Shown: in pieces, positions 42,614-52,700 of the stretch | Layout: every line of letters starts with the position of its first letter | How positions within the stretch are numbered: the stretch's first letter is position 1 | NCBI GenBank assembly: GCA_964410105.1 | Contig: CAYPFY010000001.1 | Location: 186,001 to 250,000 of the forward strand | Length of the DNA stretch: 64,000 nt | Reading direction: 5' to 3' | Source of the DNA: CAYPFY01 sp964410105 | GTDB lineage: Bacteria; Bacteroidota; Ignavibacteria; UBA10030; SZUA-254 | Made by a program: the position numbers and the translations under genes | Notes under the pieces: generated by a model | The model's input: the letters and a program-made list of their open reading frames with translations, nothing else | Databases searched by the model: none | Told to the model about the DNA's origin: nothing

Positions 42614-45600
42614 TTATTTAAGAACCATGAGTTTTCGTACCTGCGAAAACCGCTTTTCGGCACCGACCGTGGCGTCGAGGCGGTAGAAATAAAGACCAGT
42701 CGCCTCGCCCACCGCATTCCACGATGCCGTCGTGTAGCCGGCCTGCTGGATCTCATCAACGAGCGTGGCGACCTTCTCGCCCAGCACATTGAAAATCGTC
42801 AGCTGCACATGAGCGGCAACGGGGAGCGCGTAGGATATACGAGTTGAAGGGTTGAACGGATTCGGAAAATTCTGAAAAAGCGAAAAAGCCTTTGGAATGC
42901 TCGCGGATCCCTGCGCCCTGATCGCGGTGTTCCCTGCCGGCTGACGAAGGATTATTTCCCCTTCGGGACCGGGGAGGATCTCCCTCCCATCTGCCCATAC
43001 GGATATGTTGCACAGCTGCCCGTTGGGACGGTACGATAGTGAGACCGGGTACTTGATGCCGGACATTTTTAGTGGAAATTCCCGAATTTCGGTTCTGTTG
43101 ATCTGTTCAAAAATCTTTCCAGATGAAAACCGGATGTCAACGACCCCGTCAGGCGGCAGCGGAGGTGCTTCGAACGAGACTCCGCCAGCGGGAGCATCAG
43201 ATTCCGCGACATAGAGCTCCGTTTGGTCGTGGCTCCCACACCGGATCGACACCAATCCGGCGCGTGATATTTCGCCCCCAGGGTCTGCGACTTTCGGAGA
43301 GGCGCCCGACGAAAGTGCGAGGGTTCCCACGGATGAACACTTCACCCAGTGGGCTCTTGACGGATCCAAAGATGTCGTCGTGTGGTACCCCCCAAGATAA
43401 TAAAAATACGGTGAGAGGACAAGGCCTGGCGGGTTCTGAGCGATTGAACCGGTTGAGACCGAGGTCGAGAGGGACCCAATCAAGTTCCAGCCCGGGTGGA
43501 CTGCAACGGTCTCGGCGGTTAGGGCGTACCCGGTGATGGCGACGCTTTCGGGCGCTCCAAATTTGAGCCAAAAGCCTTTACCCACCTCTAGCGTATCGCG
43601 GATGACGTAACCAGCCGACGGGTCATACTCAAACGCCTTAGAGGTTGCGGAAGGAAAAAGGAATACCTTCCTGTGTTCGAACACGTTCATCGGCAGCGAT
43701 ATCATGTTCCACGCGGTATGAACCAGATACTTGGCGGTTGTCTGGCTGACTGAAAATCTCCAAAATGCTGAGTAGGGGCCTGTGCCTGCGATATTCTTCG
43801 CCCTGACGCGCCAGAAATAGCTCGTGTTATTCGTTAGCGACCCCACCGGCCGTGAGGAGGTTGAGATCGAAGAATCGTCGTAAACGATTGAGGTGAACCC
43901 GCTGTCGAGAGCGACCTGGAGCCGGTAGGCTTGGGTGTAATTTATGGGCGCCCAGGAGAGAAGGATTGTTGAGGGCTGGTGCTCGGCATTATTCGCGGGC
44001 GCCGTAAGGCTTACTGGCGCCGGGGGCCCAACGACCGTCAAAGTGCCCGATATATTGTGGATGCTGTCCCACATCCCTCCTCCTGTCTGGCTGTACCCTC
44101 CGTAAAGGTAATTTCCCCCGTTGTACTGGAATCTCGTGGCGTAATGGTAAACTCCCGGCAAAAGGCTCGCGCCGATTGCAGCTTTATACTCGTCAAAATA
44201 GCCGACATCGATGTTATAGCCCGCCGGCTGCCATGTCGACCAGGTGGAGGGGTTAGTGACTGAAGAATCGTAGCCTATCCAGGCCTGAACGCCCGGCCCC
44301 GGCCCGGTGGAATCGGTAACGCCCAATCCAAACGTCCGGCCGTAGATTGTCGCGCTGTTTCCGACGGCGATCATGGCAGACTGCGGGAATTGCAGATTCC
44401 ACTTGGTCAGGGTCTTTGCCCCACGGTCAGCGTAATAATGAAGATGCGTAGTCACCCCGCTCCAGACCGTCGTATTCTGATCGGTCGGGCAGGCATCGAA
44501 GGTAGCTTCTGAATTCTGATTCCCTGTGATGAAGAACTGAACCTGGACCAGGGAGGGATCCCCGATGCTCGTCCGGGGGATTCTCACCTCCACCCAGCCA
44601 TCCTGAAGTGAATCGGTGGTAATATTTTCTCCGAATTCGCCCGTTGACAGTGGCGTTCCCACCCCGCTCCAGCTTCCGCCGTTCCATGTATGGAATTCCG
44701 CATAATTGCCAAAATTTCCGCGGGCGATATAGTCGGGGAGACTCGGATGATTGTAGACGATGCTTCTCCCCCAGCTATCGGTCGATCCCCCTCCCACCTT
44801 CGTGTTGATGAGAAAGGCCCAGGTCATCCACTGCCGTGCCCTCACCGCGGCACCGAAATAGAAATAGGTGCTGTCGAGGGTCACGTAAAGACCGCTCGCC
44901 CGGGTTCCATCCCACCCCAGCGTGTCGCCCACGGCGACCGGCTCTCCCCAGATGCCCGTGCCCTCAAATGATCCGTCCATCAGCGGATGAGTGACAATAC
45001 CGAGCGTGAAAGTAGTCGAGGCGCTGTCCCCGTCCTGATCGGCGACCGTGACAGTCACAGTCGAGGGGGTCAGGTCTTCGATGTTCGGCATCCCGCCTAG
45101 GACTCCAGAGCCTGAGATGGTGAGCCACGAAGGATTCCCGGAGAGAGAAAAGGCCAGGGAATCGTTGTTCGGATCGCCAGCGGCAGTTTGATATTGGAAA
45201 AAAGTATTCGTGTAGGCGGTGAGGTGGGGAATCTGGACGATGTAGGGGGGGTGATTTATGTGCATTGTTGTGTCGGGGACATAGATGGCATAACCTCGCG
45301 GGGGAGCCCAGAGATCGACCCTGCCGTCGCCGGCGGCCGTCTTATCCATCGCTTTTCCTGTAAAGTCCCGGAAAACCTGGTTCGGATACGACGTATTTAC
45401 CCACACTCCCCTCCATTCATTCGGATTGTCATTCATGACGAGGTATGCGGCCGGGTGCCCGTTTCCCCCGTCGCGGCGTGCGACGTAGATGTCTTTGGAT
45501 TGATCATCCTGGGAAATGAGCGCGCCGACATAATAGGGGCTCAGCCCCCCCCGTTTTGTGGTCGTTCCGTAGAGAAAGTTTTGCCGAATCCAGATAAGTG

Positions 45601-46759
45601 TGTCAATCCTCCCGCTCAGGCCGTAGACGAAATAATCGCGATACCAGACGCAGGGCCTCCCTTCCGAAAAAATTGTATACGCATAAGCCATGTCCTTGTT
45701 GTAGATGATCGGGTTATGCCCGTTGTCAACCGCCCCATCCCATCCTACGCGGTCAAGGTCATGGTTCTCGACGAACGTGGCGACGTTATATCCTGAAGTG
45801 CCCGCGTTCACCAGGCCGGCGTAGTCGAGATTGTTCATGTCGTAGGTGCCGCTCGTGTTGTTACACATATCCTGCAGGGAGAAGCGGAGCGGAAAATCGA
45901 ACATCGATGCGTGGCCTCCGAACACATCGTTACAGTAATGCAGCCATGTCTGAATTTCGGATGTGGAGCCGTAGTATTCCGCAACTGCGTAACCATTGGA
46001 ATCAGCCTGTTGTATCCAGGGTCCGACAAAAATGGGATCGATCGACTTTACCTCATCGATCCGGAACCCGTCAAATCCGAGGTTGTTCCTCAAGAATCTT
46101 CCCCAGACGATCAAACTGTCCTCTACTTTGCTCTGGGCATGGGCGAGGATTTCGCCGAATTTGAAGATGGGGTCCGACGGGCCGTGATACGGCGGGTTGA
46201 CATCGCAGGTCTGAAGGTTCGGGGAGAAGTGAGAGGCGTTTTTTTTGAATCGGCCGGAGCCGGTCGCGTAATTAAAGACCAGATATCCGGAATCGGGATA
46301 GGACGGATAAGGTTTACACTCATAAGGGACTTTCTGGTCGCCGCCATTCATATGGCCCATGACGGCGTCGGCAAAGACCTGCATCCCGTTATCATGGTAG
46401 ATGCTGATGGCCGACAGGAGTTCTGCCCTGCTCCCAAATCGTGTTTCCACGGATCCTTTCTGATTGTAGTCGCCGAAATCGTACTGATCATAAATATCGT
46501 ATCCCATAGAGAGCGCTCCAGCGGCGCCCTTCGTCGGCGGAGGGAACCAGATAGCGCTGAAACCCGCCGAAGCGAGCCGGGGAGCCAGCCGCGCGAGCGA
46601 ATCCCACCAGATTCCTCCGGGAGTTGTGTTCCAGTAAAAACCCTGCATGAATACGTCTGACTTAGGGGTTGATGATGATGGGTGGGCCTGCTGGGCGAAA
46701 GCGCCTACAGATAAGAAAAACGCCAATGTCAGGAAGTGCGCGCAGAACTTTCGCATCAT
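42614..46759 (-). CDS. Giant T9SS-exported alpha-amylase (GH13)
   Basis: 1381 residues from ATG 46759; ATG 46756 also gives the signal RKFCAHFLTLAFFLSVGAFAQ. The GH13 barrel is N-terminal: region I FADAVMGH, nucleophile Asp235 (GFRIDEVKS), Glu261 (VAEYYGS), Asp334 (VENHDLDR). An Ig-like domain follows (PPYIVQIPHLTAYTN), then a DOMON/CBM-like domain (DSTYFYFGAAVRARQWMTWA), an FN3-like domain (TQAYRLQVALDSGFTSI), a GWN module and the T9SS tail (LFQNFPNPFNPSTR to KLMVLK). It should degrade extracellular starch while attached to the surface or released. A strong promoter and an inverted repeat lie upstream. Confidence 0.92.
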   Translation of the reverse strand: MMRKFCAHFLTLAFFLSVGAFAQQAHPSSSTPKSDVFMQGFYWNTTPGGIWWDSLARLAPRLASAGFSAIWFPPPTKGAAGALSMGYDIYDQYDFGDYNQKGSVETRFGSRAELLSAISIYHDNGMQVFADAVMGHMNGGDQKVPYECKPYPSYPDSGYLVFNYATGSGRFKKNASHFSPNLQTCDVNPPYHGPSDPIFKFGEILAHAQSKVEDSLIVWGRFLRNNLGFDGFRIDEVKSIDPIFVGPWIQQADSNGYAVAEYYGSTSEIQTWLHYCNDVFGGHASMFDFPLRFSLQDMCNNTSGTYDMNNLDYAGLVNAGTSGYNVATFVENHDLDRVGWDGAVDNGHNPIIYNKDMAYAYTIFSEGRPCVWYRDYFVYGLSGRIDTLIWIRQNFLYGTTTKRGGLSPYYVGALISQDDQSKDIYVARRDGGNGHPAAYLVMNDNPNEWRGVWVNTSYPNQVFRDFTGKAMDKTAAGDGRVDLWAPPRGYAIYVPDTTMHINHPPYIVQIPHLTAYTNTFFQYQTAAGDPNNDSLAFSLSGNPSWLTISGSGVLGGMPNIEDLTPSTVTVTVADQDGDSASTTFTLGIVTHPLMDGSFEGTGIWGEPVAVGDTLGWDGTRASGLYVTLDSTYFYFGAAVRARQWMTWAFLINTKVGGGSTDSWGRSIVYNHPSLPDYIARGNFGNYAEFHTWNGGSWSGVGTPLSTGEFGENITTDSLQDGWVEVRIPRTSIGDPSLVQVQFFITGNQNSEATFDACPTDQNTTVWSGVTTHLHYYADRGAKTLTKWNLQFPQSAMIAVGNSATIYGRTFGLGVTDSTGPGPGVQAWIGYDSSVTNPSTWSTWQPAGYNIDVGYFDEYKAAIGASLLPGVYHYATRFQYNGGNYLYGGYSQTGGGMWDSIHNISGTLTVVGPPAPVSLTAPANNAEHQPSTILLSWAPINYTQAYRLQVALDSGFTSIVYDDSSISTSSRPVGSLTNNTSYFWRVRAKNIAGTGPYSAFWRFSVSQTTAKYLVHTAWNMISLPMNVFEHRKVFLFPSATSKAFEYDPSAGYVIRDTLEVGKGFWLKFGAPESVAITGYALTAETVAVHPGWNLIGSLSTSVSTGSIAQNPPGLVLSPYFYYLGGYHTTTSLDPSRAHWVKCSSVGTLALSSGASPKVADPGGEISRAGLVSIRCGSHDQTELYVAESDAPAGGVSFEAPPLPPDGVVDIRFSSGKIFEQINRTEIREFPLKMSGIKYPVSLSYRPNGQLCNISVWADGREILPGPEGEIILRQPAGNTAIRAQGSASIPKAFSLFQNFPNPFNPSTRISYALPVAAHVQLTIFNVLGEKVATLVDEIQQAGYTTASWNAVGEATGLYFYRLDATVGAEKRFSQVRKLMVLK

Positions 46760-46826
46760 GCAGAATGCATTGTCGGGCAACACAAAACCAGCTTCAAGAA
46801 TCGCGTGAAGAGAGGGAATGTTTTGA

Positions 46827-46855
46827 AATATAAATTAATCGAAATGGAAAGTCAA
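46827..46855 (-). promoter_or_regulatory. Strong sigma70-type promoter of the giant amylase operon
   Basis: On the minus strand, TTGACT (46850-46855), exactly 17 bp, TATATT (46827-46832). The leader to the start codon is about 60 nt. Confidence 0.78.
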
Positions 46856-46872
46856 CCACGGAATCCCGCAGG

Positions 46873-46902
46873 AATTCCCGAATGCTTTCATTTTCGGGAA
46901 TT
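46873..46902. promoter_or_regulatory. Perfect 10-bp inverted repeat upstream of the amylase promoter, possible operator
   Basis: AATTCCCGAA (46873-46882) and TTCGGGAATT (46893-46902) around 10 nt. For the amylase it lies about 18 bp upstream of the -35, a position typical of an activator site. No T-run follows on the minus strand, so it is unlikely to be the terminator of the glucose-6-phosphate dehydrogenase gene. The rest of 46903-47054 shows nothing I can name. Confidence 0.5.
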
Positions 46903-47054
46903 ATGCCGGCTTAAGCTATGCTCGCATCAGGATACGAAATCTGGAGTGCAGGTGACGTGTCGAATCAGAGCAGCAGGAAGGAAGGGTGTGAGACTAGCCG
47001 CGCCTGGTTGCCGAAAATGTGCCCTCGGTTCTGAACGAGTTTGAGCGTTGATGC

Positions 47055-48521
47055 TCAGCCCGGGTGAATTCCGCAATCGTGAATCCACCAACGCCCGTCT
47101 TTTCCAAGGAGCCCCTCGGATTCGGGGGGGCCCCACGTGTTTTTCGGGTAGAACCGAAGTGGCGGGGCCGATTCACCCGACCATCCCTGAAGTATGCAAT
47201 CGATCAAACCCCAAGAGAGCTCGATTTCATCGCTGCGGGCGAACAGCGACGCATCCCCCGTCAGGGCATCGAGAAGGAGCCGTTCATAGGCCTCGGGAAG
47301 GATCCCTCCGAAAGACTCACCGAAATGAAAATCCATGTCGACGGCTTTTGTCATCATCCCCTGGTCCGGGACCTTTGCAATGAAGCGGAGATGAAGCCCC
47401 TCGTCTGGCTGGATACAGACGCTGAGTCTGTTTGTAAAAAGCTCTGATATCCCTGTTTGCGTATCGAAAATCTGATGGGGGGGCCTGCGAAACTGGATGA
47501 CCAGCTCCGAGACTTTTTGTGCCATCATCTTCCCTGAGCGAAGATAAAAGGGGACGCCCTGCCATCTCCAGTTGTCGACGAATAACTGGAGCGCGGCGAA
47601 CGTTGGAGTGCCCGATGTGGGGGAAACCCCCTGCTCCGATCGGTACCCCTCGTATTGCGCTCTCACCGATTGAGTCTGGATGTTCTCCTCCGGTACTTCT
47701 CGCAGCGCCCGGAGAACTTTTACCTTCTCATTCCGGAGAGCATCTGCGTCGTAGTGGTCCGGGGGTTCCATCGCAACAAGCGTAAGCAGCTGCAGGAGGT
47801 GATTCTGGAACATATCCCGCAGGACCCCGGCCCGCTCATAATAATCTGCCCGGTGGCCTACCCCGACTGTCTCTGCCACAGTGATCTGGACATGGTCGAC
47901 ATAATTACGATTCCACAAAGGCTCAAAGATGGCGTTGCCGAAACGGAGAACGAGCAGATTCTGGACGGTCTCCTTCCCGAGGTAATGATCGATGCGGTAG
48001 ACCTGGCTTTCCTTGAAAACCTTGTGCACGACGCTGTTGAGGGCAAGTGCAGACTTTAGATCGGTGCCGAATGGTTTCTCGATGATGATCCGGCGGAAGC
48101 CGGGGGACTCCTCTTCCCGGGCCATCTGGTTCTCCCCCAGTCGTGAGATGGCGCGGGGATAAAACTCCGGTGCCGTCGCAAGATAGTAGAGGGAATTTCC
48201 ATCCTGTCCCCCTCCCAGCGTGATGCGTCTTTTCAGGGCGGAGTAGTCCGACCCCGTGTCGATGTTCCCGGGGTGATAGTGGATTGTCCTGGCGAATTCA
48301 TCCCACTGGTCCCCCCGAAAATCCTTGGACGAGCGTATGGTTTGCTGCATTTTTTCCCGGAATTGATCGTCGCTATACGGAGTCCGGGAAAACCCGTAGA
48401 TAGAGGTGCCTTGAGGGAGGCGATTTTTTCGAAAATTATTAAAGAGGGCGGGAATCAGTTTTCTTGAGGTCAGATCACCGGACGCTCCAAATATGACTAT
48501 CGATGTTTTTACCTCGGTCAT
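47055..48521 (-). CDS. zwf: Glucose-6-phosphate 1-dehydrogenase
   Basis: 488 residues, the usual length. The N-terminal dinucleotide-binding motif is GASGDLTSRKLIPAL. EKPFGTDLKSA and the active-site signature RIDHYLGKETVQNLL (about residues 170-185) are intact. FEPLWNRNYVDHVQI follows as expected. It oxidises glucose 6-phosphate to the lactone, opening the oxidative pentose-phosphate pathway. Neither 6-phosphogluconolactonase nor 6-phosphogluconate dehydrogenase is in the window. It has no close operon partner: the gene upstream ends 134 nt away. Confidence 0.95.
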   Translation of the reverse strand: MTEVKTSIVIFGASGDLTSRKLIPALFNNFRKNRLPQGTSIYGFSRTPYSDDQFREKMQQTIRSSKDFRGDQWDEFARTIHYHPGNIDTGSDYSALKRRITLGGGQDGNSLYYLATAPEFYPRAISRLGENQMAREEESPGFRRIIIEKPFGTDLKSALALNSVVHKVFKESQVYRIDHYLGKETVQNLLVLRFGNAIFEPLWNRNYVDHVQITVAETVGVGHRADYYERAGVLRDMFQNHLLQLLTLVAMEPPDHYDADALRNEKVKVLRALREVPEENIQTQSVRAQYEGYRSEQGVSPTSGTPTFAALQLFVDNWRWQGVPFYLRSGKMMAQKVSELVIQFRRPPHQIFDTQTGISELFTNRLSVCIQPDEGLHLRFIAKVPDQGMMTKAVDMDFHFGESFGGILPEAYERLLLDALTGDASLFARSDEIELSWGLIDCILQGWSGESAPPLRFYPKNTWGPPESEGLLGKDGRWWIHDCGIHPG

Positions 48522-48655
48522 CTGGGCGTGTTATCAGCACGAAATGAATCCGCATCGAGCAGGTGGCATATGCGGAGTGAGGAGGGTCGAGCTCGTGTGC
48601 CACCGCGTAAGCCGCTGGCGGAACAAAGGACAGGTGTGCCAGCCAATCGGGCCGA

Positions 48656-49753
48656 TCAAAACTTCACCTTCATCCCGATACCCGTGTCAATTCCTGTAAG
48701 AGCGGAACCATCCTTAAGCGTGCCATACTGAAAGTGTACGCGGGCCTGGAGAAGAATTGACGGCGAAGCCGACAATTCCGGTGAGACACCAATCCCGCCC
48801 ATATGAACCCCTGAGAATGTAGCGGGAGTTTCTGGATAGAATTTCCCTTCGGCGAAGAATCTGACTCCGATATCCTCTGACGCTCTGAGGTGGTACTGAG
48901 CATGGAGCTCCCATTGGTCGGGATCCAGTTTTTCCTGGTCCGGGATGAGTAGGCCCCCGACTACAGCCGAATTCTTTCCCTTCGTCCTGAACCGGGCAAG
49001 GATCGAGAGCTCATCTTTTTCGAACGATCTTACATATTGAAGGTTGGCCACGATTCTGCTTCCGGAGGAAAAGTAATCTTCTCCGTCGAGTTTATCGTTG
49101 GAATAATGCGTGAAGATTACGTCCGCCGAAAGAGTCGATGATTCATCTGCGCGAATGTCGAGACCCGCGTTCGCTGTGATTTCATCACCCGGATCGTACT
49201 CCTTGAACCCCTGCAGCGGGTTAAACTTCCCCTTGTAGTAGTAGCCCGCCCCTGCTCCGATCACGACATCCTCGCTCAGCGGATGGGCCCAGAGAAGTCC
49301 TGGGTTCACACCGAAGCCCTGCCCAAGATTTGGCACCTGCAAACCAAAGATCGTATTGCTGACAAGGACGCTCGTTTGAAATTCGTCCTGGGTGAGTTCT
49401 TTTTTTCCGGTGGGAAGGTTGACTCCCAGCGTGAGCACAACACCAGGCCCCTCGAGATGATAGGCGAACCCGAGTTGTGCGTCGGAGAATCCACTGAGTG
49501 CCGGAACATCCCCCCCCGTGTGAGAGGGGATGCCGCGCGCCGAGAAGCTCATTTCTCGTGAAAGGGGAGCGTAGAGATAGAGGACCGATCCGACTTGAGT
49601 CAGATTGTACTGATCCTGAAGCGACCAGTATTGGTAGACGGGCTCGATGCTCACAAATCCCTGCTGACTGATGATATAGGGTTCGTACTGTGCCCGCAGC
49701 CCCACAACGGAGATGAGCGAGAGACACGTGCACCATATGGATCTGGTAGTCAT
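48656..49753 (-). CDS. Outer-membrane beta-barrel protein, unknown function
   Basis: 365 residues. Signal peptide ending VVGLRAQ, then repeated amphipathic strands (SFSARGIPSHTGG, GFAYHLEGPGVVLTLGVNLP, VIGAGAGYYYKGKFNP, DVIFTHYSND) and a C-terminal aromatic (GMKVKF), as in outer-membrane barrels. It resembles transporters of the phenol/meta-pathway barrel type, with no diagnostic motif. It starts 8 nt after the 3781-aa surface protein gene, so it is the last member of that operon and may help export or anchor it. Confidence 0.7.
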   Translation of the reverse strand: MTTRSIWCTCLSLISVVGLRAQYEPYIISQQGFVSIEPVYQYWSLQDQYNLTQVGSVLYLYAPLSREMSFSARGIPSHTGGDVPALSGFSDAQLGFAYHLEGPGVVLTLGVNLPTGKKELTQDEFQTSVLVSNTIFGLQVPNLGQGFGVNPGLLWAHPLSEDVVIGAGAGYYYKGKFNPLQGFKEYDPGDEITANAGLDIRADESSTLSADVIFTHYSNDKLDGEDYFSSGSRIVANLQYVRSFEKDELSILARFRTKGKNSAVVGGLLIPDQEKLDPDQWELHAQYHLRASEDIGVRFFAEGKFYPETPATFSGVHMGGIGVSPELSASPSILLQARVHFQYGTLKDGSALTGIDTGIGMKVKF

Positions 49754-49761
49754 TTTTCGTC

Positions 49762-52700
49762 TCAGCGTATGAGGAGCAGCTTTCTCGTCGCCACGAACAC
49801 GTTTCCGGCCAGGTCGGTCGCCTGGATCCGGTAGATGTACATCCCGCTTGCCACGCGGTATCCCTGGTCGTTGCTCCCATCCCAGATCGCGGTGTACTGA
49901 CCGGTGATTTGTTCCGCGGAAACCAGCATGCGGACGCTCTGTCCAAGAGGATTGAAAACCTCCAGGGTCACATGGCTTCGTTTACTGAGCTGATATTCAA
50001 TCCGCGTCTCTGGATTGAAGGGATTAGGATAATTTTGAAACAAAGCGTATTCGAAGGGGACGAGCGGAATACCTCCGCTGTGCTTCTCGGCATATTCCTT
50101 CGTCCCGAGAATAATCTTGAGCGATCTTATCGCACGCGGCGCACCGAGTTGGATACTGAATTTTCCTTCCGGCACGGGGATCACGTTGAAATTATCCACG
50201 TCGAGAACATACCTGTTGAATCCCCCGGGCAGTTTGCCAACCTCCGACAGTGCTACATCTACCGCCTTCTTCCCGACGGTGGACGTGACCTGCACATCCC
50301 ACGTTTGCCCGTCTGATGGAACCGATACATAGTTGCTCATATACCGCGTTTTGCCGTCGATAATACAAAGCTGGAGGTAATCGCCAATGGGGGGTGGCTT
50401 CAGATCGTTGAAGAGGCTTTTCCGGTCCCCGCCTTTTTGGACCAGCCCTACATAGTTATAGCTATCCTTAAGGCGCGGACTGTTGATCGTCGCAGAAAGC
50501 TGTAACTGATACTCCCGTTCGGGATCAACCGATGCCATGGTCTTGCTCAACGCTCCGGGAGGGGCCTCTACCGGTGGGATCGACAGAATTGATCCGCCGG
50601 CGCTGTCGAATAACCAATAACCTTCCCAGGGATTCAGCACGTTTACAGTCCGGTACTGCTGGGTGTTGTCATAGAATACCGGGTTTCCCACAATCGGGCT
50701 CCGTCCGACGCTGTCCCAAGATACGGCGAATGCAAACGGATCCGCAAACTGGTTCCATCCTTTCCTGAGTATGACGGTATCCGGGCGCACCGAGTTCACG
50801 GATTGTCCGTCCTGAACTGTAAACTGCTGTCCGTTGCGCGTTATGAGCCAGAAGGCATTTCCGGGGAGTATGGTCGCTACGATGCTATTATATTCGGCAT
50901 AGGAGCTATCCTGCCAGCGAAAGATCCTCCACCGGGTACTGTCATACGAGCCGTAATCATCGTCAAGGACGCCCGTAATCGTCGGGTCGTTCAGTTCCAT
51001 CGGTACCGAGATCATCTTATAGATCTGCGGCTGAATAATCCCTCCTGCGGCGGCAGTGCTCACATGCACACGGATGATAATCGGAACGGAATCAGGGCTT
51101 ACCGGCGGATATGTATAGAAGAACTGGTTCACCTGGAGCCGGAAATAGTACTCGAGGCCGCGAATCGTAATCGCACCGGCCGGGATCGTGGCAGCGAGGC
51201 TGTCTCCGTTACGCCGGCACAGGAGAGTATCGTAGATGTGCGTGCCTGCCTGACGATACAGCAGGAGGCCAGTCGCGGGCGGGTAGTTCTGCGGCAGCGG
51301 AATCGAGGCGCTGATATCGTTCCCTAGGATTGCCGGGCTGAGTCTCGGCGAAATGGCGAACGCAGGCGGTGACACCAGGATGGACTGGGAAAACTCCGAC
51401 GTATTTCCTGCGCTATCGGTCGCCGTGGCGCTGACATACTGACCGAGCGGCACCGGGACTGGCAAAACGGTTGCGAAATTCGCGCCGCAGCTGGCATCCG
51501 TTGTGACCTGAAGCGAGCCGAGGAAATTTTCGCCCTCGCCATACCCGGATGAGTCGCGACCCGAGTTCGAGAAAAACTCAAGTGTAAACTGCGCGTTCGG
51601 CGCGCTCGATATTGATCCAGCTATGGAAGTGCTAGTGCCCGTGCTTGTGACCGATGTGAGGACGGGAAAATTCTGCAGATTGTTTGCCCCGGTATCGACG
51701 CCGCAAGGATGGTTTAGGCTGACGCCGTCACCTCCCAAGTCAATCCCTAGGAGGGCATTCGAATAGATTATGTTGTGGAGCAGCGTCGTGCCGAGGGCGG
51801 GAGCATAGACTGTAACGCCGTTGGTCGCATTGCCTGCAATGGTATTTCCGGCGCCAAGGATGGAACCCCCAATGTGATTGTCCGGTGCCCCAAAGACCAG
51901 AATTCCGCTGTTCACGTTGCCGAGCGTCGGCGATCCGTCGAAGCTCGTTCCGATATAATTGCCCTGCACGAGATTATTCTTTGCCCCCGCGAAGAAGAAC
52001 CCGATTCCATCGTTATTTGCCGAAATGACGTTCCGTGCGGCGGGCGTCGGGCCGCCAATAGTGTTTCCCGGTGCACCCACGAGTGCCACGCCGCGAATAA
52101 AATTCCCCAGGCGCGCAGTCCCCGACGCATCGGTGCCGATGAAATTGCCTTCGACAGAGTTGCCGGCCGTCGAGGCGCCGTCGATGAGGACGCCGTCGCC
52201 GTGATTGGCGGAAATAATATTCCCTGCGGCCACGCTCTGTCCCCCGATGGAATCGGCGGTCGTCCCGTTGGTGAGATGGACGCCGGCAACAGCATTTCCC
52301 AGCGGAAGTGTGCCGGTAACGTCGGTGCCGATGAAATTCCCTTGAATCACATTGCCTACCGGGAACTCCACCTGCCGCAGGAGTCTCACCCCATGAGTGG
52401 TTTGCATGGTAGAACTTGCCCGGGTTGCATCTATCTCCTCACTTTCCCCCGGTGTATGGCCGCTCCCGGTGGTTCCCCTTGCCTTCCCTGGGGACGTCAG
52501 ACCTGTTGACGCTCCGGCGATACCAAGGGTAATGCCCGGCCGCTGAAGCTTTCCGGGCGCAGCAGACGACGTCCCTGGATAGGCTGATATCGCAATGCCA
52601 TCGCCTCCATTCCCCGAGATAATGTTCCGCCGAAACGGCCCCGCACCGCCCACAACGTTGTGGGCAGCGGTGTCTCTGATGACGACACCGCCTGTTGTAT

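Noticed and set aside
46736..47044. A 102-codon frame on the plus strand between the amylase and zwf
   Set aside because: It overlaps the amylase start, has no ribosome-binding site and covers the amylase promoter and inverted repeat.
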